Positions 1-8,840 are shown, counted from the first letter of the stretch. The stretch is DNA of 64,000 bases from UBA11475 sp902486425 (GCA_902486425.1 CABTOK010000003.1:15954-79953), one strand, 5' to 3'. The notes: generated by a model not told the origin, from the sequence alone. Numbers and translations: made by a program.

Positions 1-1
1 A

Positions 2-1330
2 AGTCAGATCAAAATGAACGCGAAGATCCGTAAACTCGCAACGCAGGACGAAGAACTCGATTGTCCGACGAGAGACGGCTTCGAATACAACGCCGAATCG
101 ATTTTACAGCGTTATAAGGCGACAAGTTTTGCGGTTATAATATTGCAGATACAGAGTTTCGATTATCTTTCCGAAAAGTTCGGCGAGGCCGAAAAGCTTC
201 GCGCGCTTAAATTTATCCGCAACGTCTGCTATAATTCGCTCGTTACGGGCGAGACCTATGCTTATATAAAAGACGGTCAGTTCTTGCTGCTCCTTCATTA
301 CCGCGACAGAAAGGGACTTATCGTAAAGCTCAAAGGAATTTACAATCAGATAACCAAGTACGACGAATTTCCGGATAAAGACTACAAGATAAACGTATCT
401 TACAGTATTTACGAGGTAAACGGCGAAGAAAAGCAGAGCGTAAGACGAATGGTAGACAAAGCCAAGATGGTCAAGAACGAATCCGCGGTTAAAACTTCGG
501 AAGCGTCGTTCAACTTCTACGGCGATATGCTCAAAGAAAATTACGCAAAGCGCGCCGAAATAGAAGGCAGAATGAACATCGCTCTCGAAAACAACGAATT
601 TCACTTGTTCTATCAGCCGAAATACAATCTTGGTAAAAAGACCATAGACGGAAGCGAAATTCTCGTCCGCTGGTTCGACTCGAAGATAGACGCATACCGT
701 TCTCCGGCAGAATTTTTGCCGCTGTTCGAAGAAAACGGGTTTATCAACAAGCTCGACAGATTCGTGTTCTACCGCGCATGTCAGAATATTGCGGAATGTA
801 TCGAAAAACATATAATCGTATTTCCGGTATCCGTTAATATTTCGAGAGTAACGGCTATACAGCCCGACTTTCTGGCGTACTACACGCGTATAAAGAAAAA
901 ATTCAACATAAAAGACAACTTTATCACGCTCGAATTTACCGAAAGCTTCGCTTACGAAAATTACGAATATCTCGCGGGCATAGTCAACGAATTGCACGCG
1001 GCGGGCTTTATGTGTTCTCTCGACGACTTCGGCACGGGTTACTCGTCGTTCTCCGTCCTTAAAGAACTCGAAATGGACGAAATAAAACTCGACAAAGTAT
1101 TCCTTGACAGAAGTTCGCATCCCGACAGGGACGAAATGCTGCTTCAGAGCGTTATAGGAATGGTCAAAAAAATAGGAACCAAGATAACGCAGGAAGGCGT
1201 TGAAAACAAAGAACAGTTCGACAAACTCATAGCTTACGGCTGCGACGTCGTACAGGGCTTCTATTTTGCAAGGCCGATGAAGTATTCCGACTACAGACAA
1301 TTCGTCGAAGAAAATTTTTCAAAAAAATAA
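2..1330 (+). CDS. EAL-domain c-di-GMP phosphodiesterase with degenerate GGDEF domain (5' end probably outside window)
   Basis: Likely hydrolyses c-di-GMP in the cytoplasm. The first ATG is at 14, but the frame is open to the left edge and there is no ribosome site before that ATG, so the N-terminus probably lies outside. Numbering from that ATG, residues 15-170 resemble a GGDEF fold whose signature is lost (KDGQF near residue 87). Residues 185-435 are an EAL domain: YQPK, the signature as EIL (215-217) instead of EAL, VNIS, LEFTES, DDFGTGYSS (337-345), a catalytic-type Lys in IKLDK, EGVE and QGFYFARPM. The other catalytic residues look intact, so activity is likely. An intrinsic terminator follows. 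What precedes the GGDEF-like domain (receiver, PAS or sensor) cannot be seen. Confidence 0.9.
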   Translation, partial: SQIKMNAKIRKLATQDEELDCPTRDGFEYNAESILQRYKATSFAVIILQIQSFDYLSEKFGEAEKLRALKFIRNVCYNSLVTGETYAYIKDGQFLLLLHYRDRKGLIVKLKGIYNQITKYDEFPDKDYKINVSYSIYEVNGEEKQSVRRMVDKAKMVKNESAVKTSEASFNFYGDMLKENYAKRAEIEGRMNIALENNEFHLFYQPKYNLGKKTIDGSEILVRWFDSKIDAYRSPAEFLPLFEENGFINKLDRFVFYRACQNIAECIEKHIIVFPVSVNISRVTAIQPDFLAYYTRIKKKFNIKDNFITLEFTESFAYENYEYLAGIVNELHAAGFMCSLDDFGTGYSSFSVLKELEMDEIKLDKVFLDRSSHPDRDEMLLQSVIGMVKKIGTKITQEGVENKEQFDKLIAYGCDVVQGFYFARPMKYSDYRQFVEENFSKK

Positions 1331-1414
1331 CGCGATAATATTCAATAACAATCGGATAATAGTCTCTTATTTTTGCTTTTTGACCGAAAACAAGAGCGAA
1401 AAAAACAAAAAAAT

Positions 1415-1467
1415 AAACGGATATGTTTGACAATGTTGACAATCACTTGCAAACTATCCGTTTTTTT
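1415..1467 (+). terminator. Intrinsic terminator after the EAL gene
   Basis: Left arm AAACGGATATGTTTG (1415-1429) pairs with CAAACTATCCGTTT (1450-1463), with a 20-nt loop and a T run at 1461-1467. The loop contains two TTGACA-like hexamers. It separates the EAL transcript from the next operon. Confidence 0.75.
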
Positions 1468-1475
1468 GTTAAAAT
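1447..1475 (+). promoter_or_regulatory. Putative sigma-70 promoter of the signalling operon
   Basis: TTGCAA (1447-1452), a 17-bp spacer and TAAAAT (1470-1475) lie about 70 bp before the GGDEF-REC-HD-GYP start. The -35 overlaps the 3' arm of the preceding terminator. It is a moderate match, and another promoter is possible. Confidence 0.45.
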
Positions 1476-1547
1476 ACAATTTGATATAAAGGGATAAAAG
1501 AGTTATTAAGATTTTTTGCACTTCAATTTAAGGGAGGTCTTTTCTTT

Positions 1548-3491
1548 ATGGAGAAGGGGAAGACAATTATATTAAAGAATAAAGAAGAGGCGGACAGACT
1601 GATCGGGGATTACTGCAATGTGTTCGACTGCGTAAGACTCATAGACGGGGCGCATGCTTCGGGGAATGAAAGGGTATATGCGGTTTATTCGAGCATAGGA
1701 CAGGCGGAATGTGAGCACGTCGTTGGAAAGGTCGAGTCCTGTAAAAACTGTGTGGTAAAAAGAGCGTTGGAGAGCAAGTCGGTGGCGACGAAACTCGAAC
1801 TGTACGGCGATAAAATATTCCAGTCGACCGCTATCTATGCCGAAATAGACGGTAAACCGTACGTTATAGAACTTATAAAAAAATTTACCGACGACCTTAC
1901 TTCCGAAGATGTTTCCGAACACGAAAGTATGTTCGGTCATATCGAAAGTTATTACGAAAAGATTTATACCGACGTTCTGACCGGTTGTTACAACAGAAGA
2001 TATTTTGAAGAAAAACTTCGCGACGTCCCCATGAAGGCGGGCGTGGCTTTGCTCGACATAGACGACTTTAAGCTGTACAACGACGTATACGGACACGACG
2101 TCGGGGACGAAGTGTTAAAGGTTATCGCCGGGGAAATAAAAGATAGCATACGTTCCACCGACAAACTTATAAGATACGGCGGCGACGAGTTTTTGCTCAT
2201 CATGCCGGATATTAAGCGAAGGGTGTTTTTCGATGAGCTTTATAGAGTAAAAGCGAGAGTCGGAGGAATAGAAATCGCAAATTATTCGGGTATAAAGCTT
2301 TCGGTCTCGGTCGGCGGCGTTATGTCCGAAGGAAGAACAATGTCCGAAGCCGTTTCTATGGCGGACATATTTATGTACAAAGCAAAAAAAGAAAAGAACG
2401 TCATCGTAACCGATTTTGACGAAAAAGCTCTTCTTAAACGCAAAAGTAACGTTCTCGTAGTGGACGATTCGGAACTTAATCGCGAAATATTGGCTTCGAT
2501 ACTTAAAAACGAATTCAACATAATCGAAGCGGGCGGCGGAGAAGAGTGCGTCGCAAAACTTAAAAAGTACGGCGACGATTTAGCCGTCGTGCTTTTAGAC
2601 GTAGTTATGCCCGGCATGGACGGGTTTTCCGTTCTCGATTATATGAATTTAAGCAGGATAATCGAAACAGTTCCCGTTATAATGATCACGGGCGACGAGA
2701 GCGACGAAACGATGAAGCGCGCCTACGATATGGGCGTATCGGACTTTATAACTAGACCTTTCGATATGAAGGTCGTTTACCGCCGCGTCGTAAACACCAT
2801 TCAGCTTTACGCAAATCAGAGACGGCTTATCGACAGGCTCATCCGTCAGATGGTCGAACAGGAAAACGATTCGAAAGTAATGACGAGCATACTTTCGCAC
2901 ATAGTCGAATTCAGAAACGGCGAAAGCGGCAGACACGTAATAATGATACGTAAGCTTACCGAACTTCTGTTGAAAACTCTTTTATTGAAAACGGACGAAT
3001 ACAATCTTACGTCGCAGGACGTAAATCATATAATAAACGCTTCCGCACTTCACGATATCGGAAAAATAGCGATTGACGAAAAAATAATCAACAAGCCCGG
3101 TAAGTTAACAAAAGAAGAATTTGAAACAATGAAAGCTCATACGGTGATAGGCTCGGATATAATCCGAAGCTTAAAGGCGTATTCGGGCGAACCGCTTCTT
3201 AAATTTGCGGATGAAATATGCCGTTACCATCATGAACGCTGGGACGGCAAAGGCTATCCCGAAGGACTTAAAGGCAACGAGATACCTATTTCCGCACAGA
3301 TCGTATCCATATGCGACGTATACGACGCTCTCGTCGAAAAGAGAGTTTATAAGGAAGCCTACTCGCATGAAAAGGCAGTTGAAATGATTTTAGGTGGCGA
3401 GTGCGGAACTTTCAATCCGCTTCTGATGGAATGTTTTACCGAAGTCGCGGACGACATAAGAGAGATCGAAGTCAATAAGGAGATCCTGTAA
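1548..3491 (+). CDS. GGDEF - receiver - HD-GYP bifunctional c-di-GMP enzyme / response regulator
   Basis: One 647-residue cytoplasmic protein carries both c-di-GMP synthesis and hydrolysis modules around a receiver. Residues 1-135 look PAS-like and hold a Cys cluster (C55, C65, C68). GGDEF spans about 138-290, with DVLTGCYNRRYF and an intact RYGGDEF (209-215). The receiver is about 300-420 with the DD pair in LVVDDSE and phospho-acceptor D351; the usual Lys is Arg (ITRPFD, R403). HD-GYP runs about 445-635 with HD at 502-503, a KAH motif and the GYP motif in WDGKGYPEG. The start is set by AAGGGAGG 10 bp upstream. It is followed 6 bp later by a binding protein and then a hybrid kinase and HPt, so it is the natural output of that phosphorelay (inference). 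Which activity dominates is not visible. Confidence 0.93.
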   Translation: MEKGKTIILKNKEEADRLIGDYCNVFDCVRLIDGAHASGNERVYAVYSSIGQAECEHVVGKVESCKNCVVKRALESKSVATKLELYGDKIFQSTAIYAEIDGKPYVIELIKKFTDDLTSEDVSEHESMFGHIESYYEKIYTDVLTGCYNRRYFEEKLRDVPMKAGVALLDIDDFKLYNDVYGHDVGDEVLKVIAGEIKDSIRSTDKLIRYGGDEFLLIMPDIKRRVFFDELYRVKARVGGIEIANYSGIKLSVSVGGVMSEGRTMSEAVSMADIFMYKAKKEKNVIVTDFDEKALLKRKSNVLVVDDSELNREILASILKNEFNIIEAGGGEECVAKLKKYGDDLAVVLLDVVMPGMDGFSVLDYMNLSRIIETVPVIMITGDESDETMKRAYDMGVSDFITRPFDMKVVYRRVVNTIQLYANQRRLIDRLIRQMVEQENDSKVMTSILSHIVEFRNGESGRHVIMIRKLTELLLKTLLLKTDEYNLTSQDVNHIINASALHDIGKIAIDEKIINKPGKLTKEEFETMKAHTVIGSDIIRSLKAYSGEPLLKFADEICRYHHERWDGKGYPEGLKGNEIPISAQIVSICDVYDALVEKRVYKEAYSHEKAVEMILGGECGTFNPLLMECFTEVADDIREIEVNKEIL

Positions 3492-3497
3492 AATAAT

Positions 3498-4337
3498 ATG
3501 AAAAAGCTGCTTTTTAAAATCGCATGCGCGTTCTTAGTTTCGGTTTTTTCCGTTGCCGCTTTGTTTTGTTTCGGTTGTGGGAATAAAGATACCCCGGACG
3601 ATAAAACCGACGCGCGTGAAGAAATCGTTATAGGCAGCGACGAATACAGACCGTTCTTTTTTACGAACGGCGACGGGAAATTTTCCGGAATCGACGTTGA
3701 GATCGCGACCGAAGCGTTTGCCCGTATGGGATATAAGGCGAAATTTATTCAGATAGAATGGGACAAAAAAGACGTTCTTCTTTCGGACGGCGAAATCGAT
3801 TGTTTGTGGGGATGTTTTTCGATGACCGGTCGTGAAGACGTTTATTCATGGGCAGGACCGTACATGAACAGCACGCAGGCAGTTCTGGTAAGAAAAGACA
3901 GCAATATATATTCGCTTTCCGATCTTAACGGAAAAAGAGTTGCCGTACAGGCAACGAGCAAGCCGGACGAAATATTTTCGGAAAAGATAAAAAGCGGAGA
4001 ACTGAAACTGAAAAATCTTTTGTGTTTTACTTCGATCGACAACGTTTACGCTTCTTTGCGTAAAGGCTATGCCGACGCGATAGCGGGACACATGACGGCT
4101 ATACGGGAAAGAATTAAAAACTATTCCGACGATGGCTACAGGTTTTTAAGCGAACCGCTTATGCAGGTGCGTCTCGGAATTGCTTTTGCAAAAGGCACGG
4201 ACGGAAATTTTATATTAAAAATAAATGAAACACTCGAAGAAATGACCGCAGACGGCTCTGTAGGACAAATTCTCGATAAATACGGCGTGGATGTAAAATA
4301 CGCGTTGGACGGTATTAAAGGTTATGAACAAGAGTGA
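3498..4337 (+). CDS. Family 3 solute-binding lipoprotein (amino-acid type), likely sensor partner of the next kinase
   Basis: An exported lipoprotein of 279 residues with an N-terminal signal and a Cys after FCFG (about residue 27). The mature part has the SBP_bac_3 pattern: VIGSDEYRPFFF at the start, FSGIDVEIATEAF, IQIEWDKKDVLL, and a second lobe starting at LNGKRVAVQATSKPDE. Such proteins bind small polar ligands, classically amino acids. No permease or ATPase is nearby; its stop overlaps the start of a hybrid histidine kinase by 14 nt. It therefore probably presents a ligand to that kinase rather than feeding a transporter (inference). A lone binding protein serving a distant transporter is the alternative. 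Confidence 0.85.
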   Translation: MKKLLFKIACAFLVSVFSVAALFCFGCGNKDTPDDKTDAREEIVIGSDEYRPFFFTNGDGKFSGIDVEIATEAFARMGYKAKFIQIEWDKKDVLLSDGEIDCLWGCFSMTGREDVYSWAGPYMNSTQAVLVRKDSNIYSLSDLNGKRVAVQATSKPDEIFSEKIKSGELKLKNLLCFTSIDNVYASLRKGYADAIAGHMTAIRERIKNYSDDGYRFLSEPLMQVRLGIAFAKGTDGNFILKINETLEEMTADGSVGQILDKYGVDVKYALDGIKGYEQE

Positions 4338-6480
4338 GTTTAAAGAAAAATACGGAATGGCCCTTATTTTGATTATCTTTGTTTGCGCAGGGCTGGCGTT
4401 CTTCTTTATTCTGCACAATGTTTTTGCGGCGCAGGATAGAAACAGAACCTATTACGAAATGGAAAAAGTAATAGATTACGTTAAAAATCAGTGTATCCGC
4501 TATGACGACGTTTCGTCGGAGAGTCAGACTAAAAGTCTTATATCCATCGTGGATAAAGCTCGTACTATAAGACGCGAACTTTTAAAAACGGACGCAGACG
4601 GCGGCGAGCTGAGCCTTTCGCTTAAAGAGTACGTCGAAGAAGAGAGACTTACGGGTATTATCGTAAAATGCGATCCGAACTCCGTCGACGCAGAGTTTTA
4701 CGTATCCGACGGTAAACCCGTTTCGTTCTGGGACGAGATGATTAAAAAATTCGCAAACGTTGCCGACTGTTACGAAAAAAGCTATTCTCAGCGTATTGTC
4801 GGAGACGACGGTTATTATTACGATTATGCGATTATATCCGACGGAAACAACGGAATAGTTTTGTGTTACCTGTCGCAGCTTATTTCGGCGGCAGACGGAA
4901 CTTATTTCAACCTTTCGACTCTTCTGGACGGCTTCAATATATCCGATATGACCATAATAGTCACAAACGGAACGCACGTAGTCGCTTCAAACGTCACCGG
5001 GTACGAAAACAAGCCGATAAGCGACTTCGAAGAAATAAAAAAGATGAACGAAGCCGGCTCTTACGATAAACTTACGAAGATTTCGCTCAAAGATTCGTCG
5101 GTATATTACGGTTGCGAAGACGTTATCGACAGCTTTTTTATATACACTTACCTCGGACGCGGCGACGTTTTTAAGGAAGGCAATTTAAAAACGGCTTACT
5201 TTTTCGTTACGTATGCGCTTTTCTGTATATGCGTGCTGATAATCTTAGCTTTTATAAAAGATTCGAGGAAAAAACAGAGAGAAAAGAACGAAAAGGAATA
5301 TCGTGAAAGACTTGACAGGTTAGCGACCGAAGCCATAAGGGCTAACCAGTCGAAAAACGACTTTTTGCGCCGAATGAGCCACGATATACGAACGCCCATA
5401 AACGGAATACAGGGTATGGTCAGAATAGGCGAATATTATGCCGACGATCCCGAAAAGCAAAAGGAATGTCGCAAAAAAATTCTCGAAGCGAGCGGATATC
5501 TTCTGGAACTCGTAAACGACGTTCTCGATATGAGCAAGCTCGACGAAAACCTTGTTATATGGAAAGAAGAACATTTCGATATGAATTCCGTCATGAACGA
5601 AATCATTTCGATGTTGTCGTTTCAGGCTTCGGAACATTCGGTTACGCTTACTTATGAAAGCGAAATTATTCATTCTTCGCTGTACGGCGGCGCGAGAACT
5701 CTGAAGCGTATATGCGCCAACATCATCGGCAATGCGATAAAATATAACAAGCCTAACGGTAATGTCGACTGCAGTATAAAAGAAACTCGTTCGGATGATC
5801 GGAAGGCGTACTTTACGATAGTATGTGCGGATACCGGTATAGGAATGAGCGAAGAATTCCAGAAAATCATGTACGAGCCTTTCGCACAGGAAAATCCGGA
5901 TTTCAATTCTAACGGAAGTACGGGGCTCGGACTCGCCATAGTAAAAAAAGCGATAGATCTTATGGGCGGCGATATAAGCGTGCAAAGCAAGACAGGCGAA
6001 GGAACGACGTTTACGATAAACCTGCCTTTTACTATAGATTGCGACGATCGTAAAGAAACCGCGGCAAGAAACGTCGTTTCAACCAAAAAACTCGATAAAA
6101 CCACCGTACTGCTTGTCGAAGACAACGACCTTAATTACGAGATCGCAGATTTTATTCTCGAAACGAACGGCGCAAAGGTGCTGAAGGCTTCGGACGGCAA
6201 ACAGGCTCTGGATATATTTTCGGAATCGGAAGAAGGCGAAATTTCCGTCATTCTGATGGACGTGATGATGCCGGTAATGGACGGGATTTCCGCAACGGCG
6301 GCAATTCGTTCGCTCGACAGATCCGACGCGTCCGTCGTCCCGATAATAGCGATGACGGCAAACACTTATACCGATGACATAGAACGCGTTCTTGCCGCCG
6401 GTATGAACGCATTCGTCGAAAAACCAGTCGACGCGGAAAAACTCGTCGATATTATCGTAAAAACATTACAAAAGAGATAA
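4324..6480 (+). CDS. Hybrid sensor histidine kinase (HisKA-HATPase-REC)
   Basis: A 718-residue membrane kinase. TM1 is about residues 11-34, then an extracytoplasmic sensor of about 255 residues, TM2 about 291-311 and a short coiled coil. HisKA has RRMSHDIRTPINGI with H353. The ATPase domain has the N box NIIGNAIKY (N470), G1 DTGIGM and G2 GLGLAIV. The C-terminal receiver has LLVEDND, phospho-acceptor D646 in LMDVMMP, and the Lys in VEKP (K700). The gene overlaps the upstream binding-protein gene by 14 nt, and an HPt gene follows 21 bp downstream, so an H-D-H-D relay is expected. No DNA-binding response regulator is encoded here. Confidence 0.93.
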   Translation: MNKSEFKEKYGMALILIIFVCAGLAFFFILHNVFAAQDRNRTYYEMEKVIDYVKNQCIRYDDVSSESQTKSLISIVDKARTIRRELLKTDADGGELSLSLKEYVEEERLTGIIVKCDPNSVDAEFYVSDGKPVSFWDEMIKKFANVADCYEKSYSQRIVGDDGYYYDYAIISDGNNGIVLCYLSQLISAADGTYFNLSTLLDGFNISDMTIIVTNGTHVVASNVTGYENKPISDFEEIKKMNEAGSYDKLTKISLKDSSVYYGCEDVIDSFFIYTYLGRGDVFKEGNLKTAYFFVTYALFCICVLIILAFIKDSRKKQREKNEKEYRERLDRLATEAIRANQSKNDFLRRMSHDIRTPINGIQGMVRIGEYYADDPEKQKECRKKILEASGYLLELVNDVLDMSKLDENLVIWKEEHFDMNSVMNEIISMLSFQASEHSVTLTYESEIIHSSLYGGARTLKRICANIIGNAIKYNKPNGNVDCSIKETRSDDRKAYFTIVCADTGIGMSEEFQKIMYEPFAQENPDFNSNGSTGLGLAIVKKAIDLMGGDISVQSKTGEGTTFTINLPFTIDCDDRKETAARNVVSTKKLDKTTVLLVEDNDLNYEIADFILETNGAKVLKASDGKQALDIFSESEEGEISVILMDVMMPVMDGISATAAIRSLDRSDASVVPIIAMTANTYTDDIERVLAAGMNAFVEKPVDAEKLVDIIVKTLQKR

Positions 6481-6501
6481 AAAAGGAAAGGAAAAGGAAA
6501 T

Positions 6502-6852
6502 ATGGATATCAAAGGTTTTTATGATGAAATAGGCTCGGACGCCGGCGACGTCGAAAAGCGTTTGGGCTCGCTTACGACCGCAGAATATTTCGTTAAAAAA
6601 TTTGCAAAAGATCAGACTTACCAGGCTCTTACGGAAGCGTATAAAAGCGGAGACAGCGAAAAGGCTTTCAGAGCGGTGCATACGCTTAAAGGTCTGTGTG
6701 CGAACCTCGGTTTCGATAAACTCTATGCTTCGTCTTCGGCTCTTACCGAAATGTTAAGAGGCAATAAACCCGTCGCAGGAACCGAAATTTCTTACGAAGC
6801 GGTAAAGAAAGATTACGAAACGCTTATCGCAGCTCTCGAAAAGATGGACTGA
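6502..6852 (+). CDS. Free-standing HPt phosphotransfer protein
   Basis: A 116-residue helical protein with the HPt signature AVHTLKGLCANLG, phospho-accepting His at residue 60. It is preceded by a purine-rich ribosome site (AAAGGAAAAGGA). It is cotranscribed after the hybrid kinase and would carry phosphate from that kinase's receiver to a second receiver; the only other non-kinase receiver in the window is in the GGDEF-REC-HD-GYP protein, encoded four genes earlier. The second hybrid kinase (12415-14922) lacks its own HPt, so this protein may serve both kinases (inference). Confidence 0.88.
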   Translation: MDIKGFYDEIGSDAGDVEKRLGSLTTAEYFVKKFAKDQTYQALTEAYKSGDSEKAFRAVHTLKGLCANLGFDKLYASSSALTEMLRGNKPVAGTEISYEAVKKDYETLIAALEKMD

Positions 6853-6900
6853 CGGTAGTTAAAACAGTAAAAACAGGCGTTTAACGTCTAAAAAAGAATA

Positions 6901-6973
6901 TTTAGCAAAACCGTCGCGAGGCGGCGACGCAAAGCCAAGAAACTTTAATTTTTTAAAGTTCGTCCGGTTGCAA
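6901..6973 (+). promoter_or_regulatory. c-di-GMP class I (GEMM-I) riboswitch aptamer
   Basis: The layout matches GEMM-I. GCAAAACC (6905-6912) leads into a stem CCGTC / GGCGG (6911-6915, 6920-6924) closed by a GNRA loop GCGA (6916-6919). The hallmark GACGCAAAGCC follows at 6926-6936, then a stem AACTTTAA / TTAAAGTT (6941-6948, 6953-6960) and the closing GGTTGC (6966-6971). G6905 and C6971 align by eye with the ligand-reading G20 and C92 of the Vibrio Vc2 aptamer, which favours c-di-GMP over cGAMP; the alignment is not certain. It sits between the HPt gene and a lipoprotein-kinase operon, with an overlapping terminator, so it should act on transcription. Confidence 0.85.
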
Positions 6974-7017
6974 TTTCATCCCGTATTTAATGCGGGTTGG
7001 TTTTGCAACCTTTTTTT
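6966..7017 (+). terminator. Expression-platform terminator of the riboswitch
   Basis: GGTTGCAA (6966-6973) pairs with TTGCAACC (7003-7010), an inner hairpin CCCGTA / TGCGGG (6980-6985, 6991-6996) extends it, and seven T follow (7011-7017). The left arm reuses the aptamer's closing GGTTGC, so ligand binding and termination should exclude each other. That predicts an ON switch: c-di-GMP bound, terminator not formed (inference). Confidence 0.8.
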
Positions 7018-7052
7018 ATACTTGTCGTTTTAAGCGAGGAGGAGAGGGGAAG

Positions 7053-8825
7053 TTGTACGGATTAAAAAGGAATATAAAACGAATAATAACGCTGATACTT
7101 GCGTTTGCGCTCGCTTTAACGGTTTTTCCGGGGTGTAGCGGCTCCGGTAAAGGCAAAAAAGCAGTATCGCTGACGATTTCTACTACAAAAGAAACGGCGG
7201 GGGTAATCACCGCCATGGCGGAAGCTTTCAATAAAAAAAACGACGACATAAAAGTATCGGTAAAAGTCTATTCTACCGAAGACGAAAAGAATTATTTTCT
7301 TACTCATTACGAGGACAAGTCCGAGCTTATGACTTTCGACTATGCGCAGGAAGCGCTGTATAAATCGGAATATCTTTTAAAACTCGACCGTATGAGCGTC
7401 ATCAACCGCTATTCGGTAAGCATTATAAATTATTTAAGGGATTCAGAAGGTTCCGCATACGTTCTTCCGTCAAACGGCAGATATTACACGAGAGTATATA
7501 ATAAAGACGCACTCGCCGCATACGGTCTTTCGATTCCGCAGACGATACCGGAGCTTTTAACGTTTTCTGCAAGACTTAAAGAATCCGCTCCGGCGGGCTA
7601 TTACGCTTCGGCGACGCTCGGCGGAAACGATTCGATACTGTTTGCGCTGATGAGCGTGGCGTATCCGCTGTTCCTGAATACAGTTAAAGGAACGATGTTT
7701 TTAAGCGGAGTGGTAACCGGGGATCTGTCGTTCAACGATCAGGAATACAAAGAAGCCTGGAGAGAAGTATTCGAATATCTGAAACTTCTGTACGATAACG
7801 GATTTTATTCTCTCTCTTCGATAAATAAAACGGCGGAGGAAGAACTCGAATATTTCAGAAGCGGAGAAGCCTCTGCAAAGCAAAACGACGGCAGCGTGAG
7901 TCTGAAAGATCTTTTCGGCTCGGTAAACGGAGAATGCGCTCCGTTCGTCGGCAAAAATACGAGAGACGCCTGTATAGGCTCGTCGCCGCTGTTCTATCTG
8001 AGTCTTACGCATAATGCGGGAGCATCGCTCGAAACCTGGTCGGCGACAAAAAAATTTCTTTCGTTTTTTGCATCGGCGGAAGGTCAGTCGTTTATAACGG
8101 ATTATTTCGGTAACGACGAATACGTAAGTTACCTGAAAGGCGAAAACGTTTCGTCCGAAGTTTATAAACTGGTCGAAAACCTGAAAAATTCCGGCATGCT
8201 TTTTATCAACGACTCGTTTAACTATGCGTTCGGCTATTGCGTAGACGATATTTACGACTTTCTGAATTCAAGGCTTTCGATCGACTCGCTGTTAACCGTT
8301 ATGGACGAAAAGATAAAAGACGGACATAATTCGGAATTTACAAAAATAGCTGAAATAGCCAAAACATATAAATTTTCGGATGAAGTATATAAAAAGAATA
8401 CCGAACTCGGTATGTTCTTTATATCCGCGCTCGCCGAGTCGTCTTATCTCGACGGAGCGGTAATGCCTTCGTCGTATATAAAATGTTCTCTTATTAAAGG
8501 TTCTCTTACCGAGAGCGATCTGGATGCGGTATTTCCGAAAAAAACTTTTGTTTTTGCCGAACTTACGGCGAACGATTTCATTAAAACAGTTTCGGATATA
8601 TCTAAGGACAGTTATCCGCTCGTATACGGTATTACCGTAAAAGACGGTAAGCTATATAAGAAGAACGGCAAAAAATATAATGACGACGAAATGATTTACG
8701 CTCTTATACCTGCGGATAGAAAGTCAGTTTTGTCGGATTCCGCAAGTTTAGGAAGCGAAGTAAGTTCGGATACTTTATTGTTTTCATATTTCGACGGAAG
8801 AAGAATGATAACTCGCCGGATATAA
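7053..8825 (+). CDS. Solute-binding-type lipoprotein with 5'-nucleotidase C-terminal-like domain, riboswitch-controlled
   Basis: An exported lipoprotein of about 590 residues. The ATG at 6990 lies inside the terminator, so I place the start at TTG 7053, 10 nt after AGGAGG (7037-7042). A hydrophobic signal ends in FPGC. The next ~400 residues resemble family 1 extracellular binding proteins (LTISTTKETAGVITAMAEAF, SNGRYYTRVYNKDAL). The last ~130 residues look instead like the C-terminal domain of 5'-nucleotidases: LIKGSLTESDLDAVFPKKT, ELTANDFIKTV, then GITVKDGKLY before a KKYNDDEM stretch. No metallophosphatase domain is present, so this part is probably structural or binding. It is cotranscribed with an LRR lipoprotein and a hybrid kinase, suggesting a sensor role. 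Confidence 0.8.
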   Translation: MYGLKRNIKRIITLILAFALALTVFPGCSGSGKGKKAVSLTISTTKETAGVITAMAEAFNKKNDDIKVSVKVYSTEDEKNYFLTHYEDKSELMTFDYAQEALYKSEYLLKLDRMSVINRYSVSIINYLRDSEGSAYVLPSNGRYYTRVYNKDALAAYGLSIPQTIPELLTFSARLKESAPAGYYASATLGGNDSILFALMSVAYPLFLNTVKGTMFLSGVVTGDLSFNDQEYKEAWREVFEYLKLLYDNGFYSLSSINKTAEEELEYFRSGEASAKQNDGSVSLKDLFGSVNGECAPFVGKNTRDACIGSSPLFYLSLTHNAGASLETWSATKKFLSFFASAEGQSFITDYFGNDEYVSYLKGENVSSEVYKLVENLKNSGMLFINDSFNYAFGYCVDDIYDFLNSRLSIDSLLTVMDEKIKDGHNSEFTKIAEIAKTYKFSDEVYKKNTELGMFFISALAESSYLDGAVMPSSYIKCSLIKGSLTESDLDAVFPKKTFVFAELTANDFIKTVSDISKDSYPLVYGITVKDGKLYKKNGKKYNDDEMIYALIPADRKSVLSDSASLGSEVSSDTLLFSYFDGRRMITRRI

Positions 8826-8840
8826 GAAGAGAGGGATAGA

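Noticed and set aside
104..1300. A 398-residue open frame on the minus strand opposite the EAL gene
   Set aside because: No family match, no ribosome site, and the plus-strand frame has all EAL motifs. The codon pattern of this genome leaves long antisense frames open in many genes.
6901..6936. cGAMP-specific (GEMM-Ib) rather than c-di-GMP aptamer
   Set aside because: My alignment keeps G and C at the ligand-reading positions, and the neighbours are c-di-GMP enzymes. Not excluded, since the alignment was done by eye.
6990..7052. ATG at 6990 as start of the riboswitch-controlled lipoprotein
   Set aside because: It lies inside the terminator stem, would put 21 extra residues before a normal signal peptide, and lacks a ribosome site. 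TTG 7053 follows AGGAGG.
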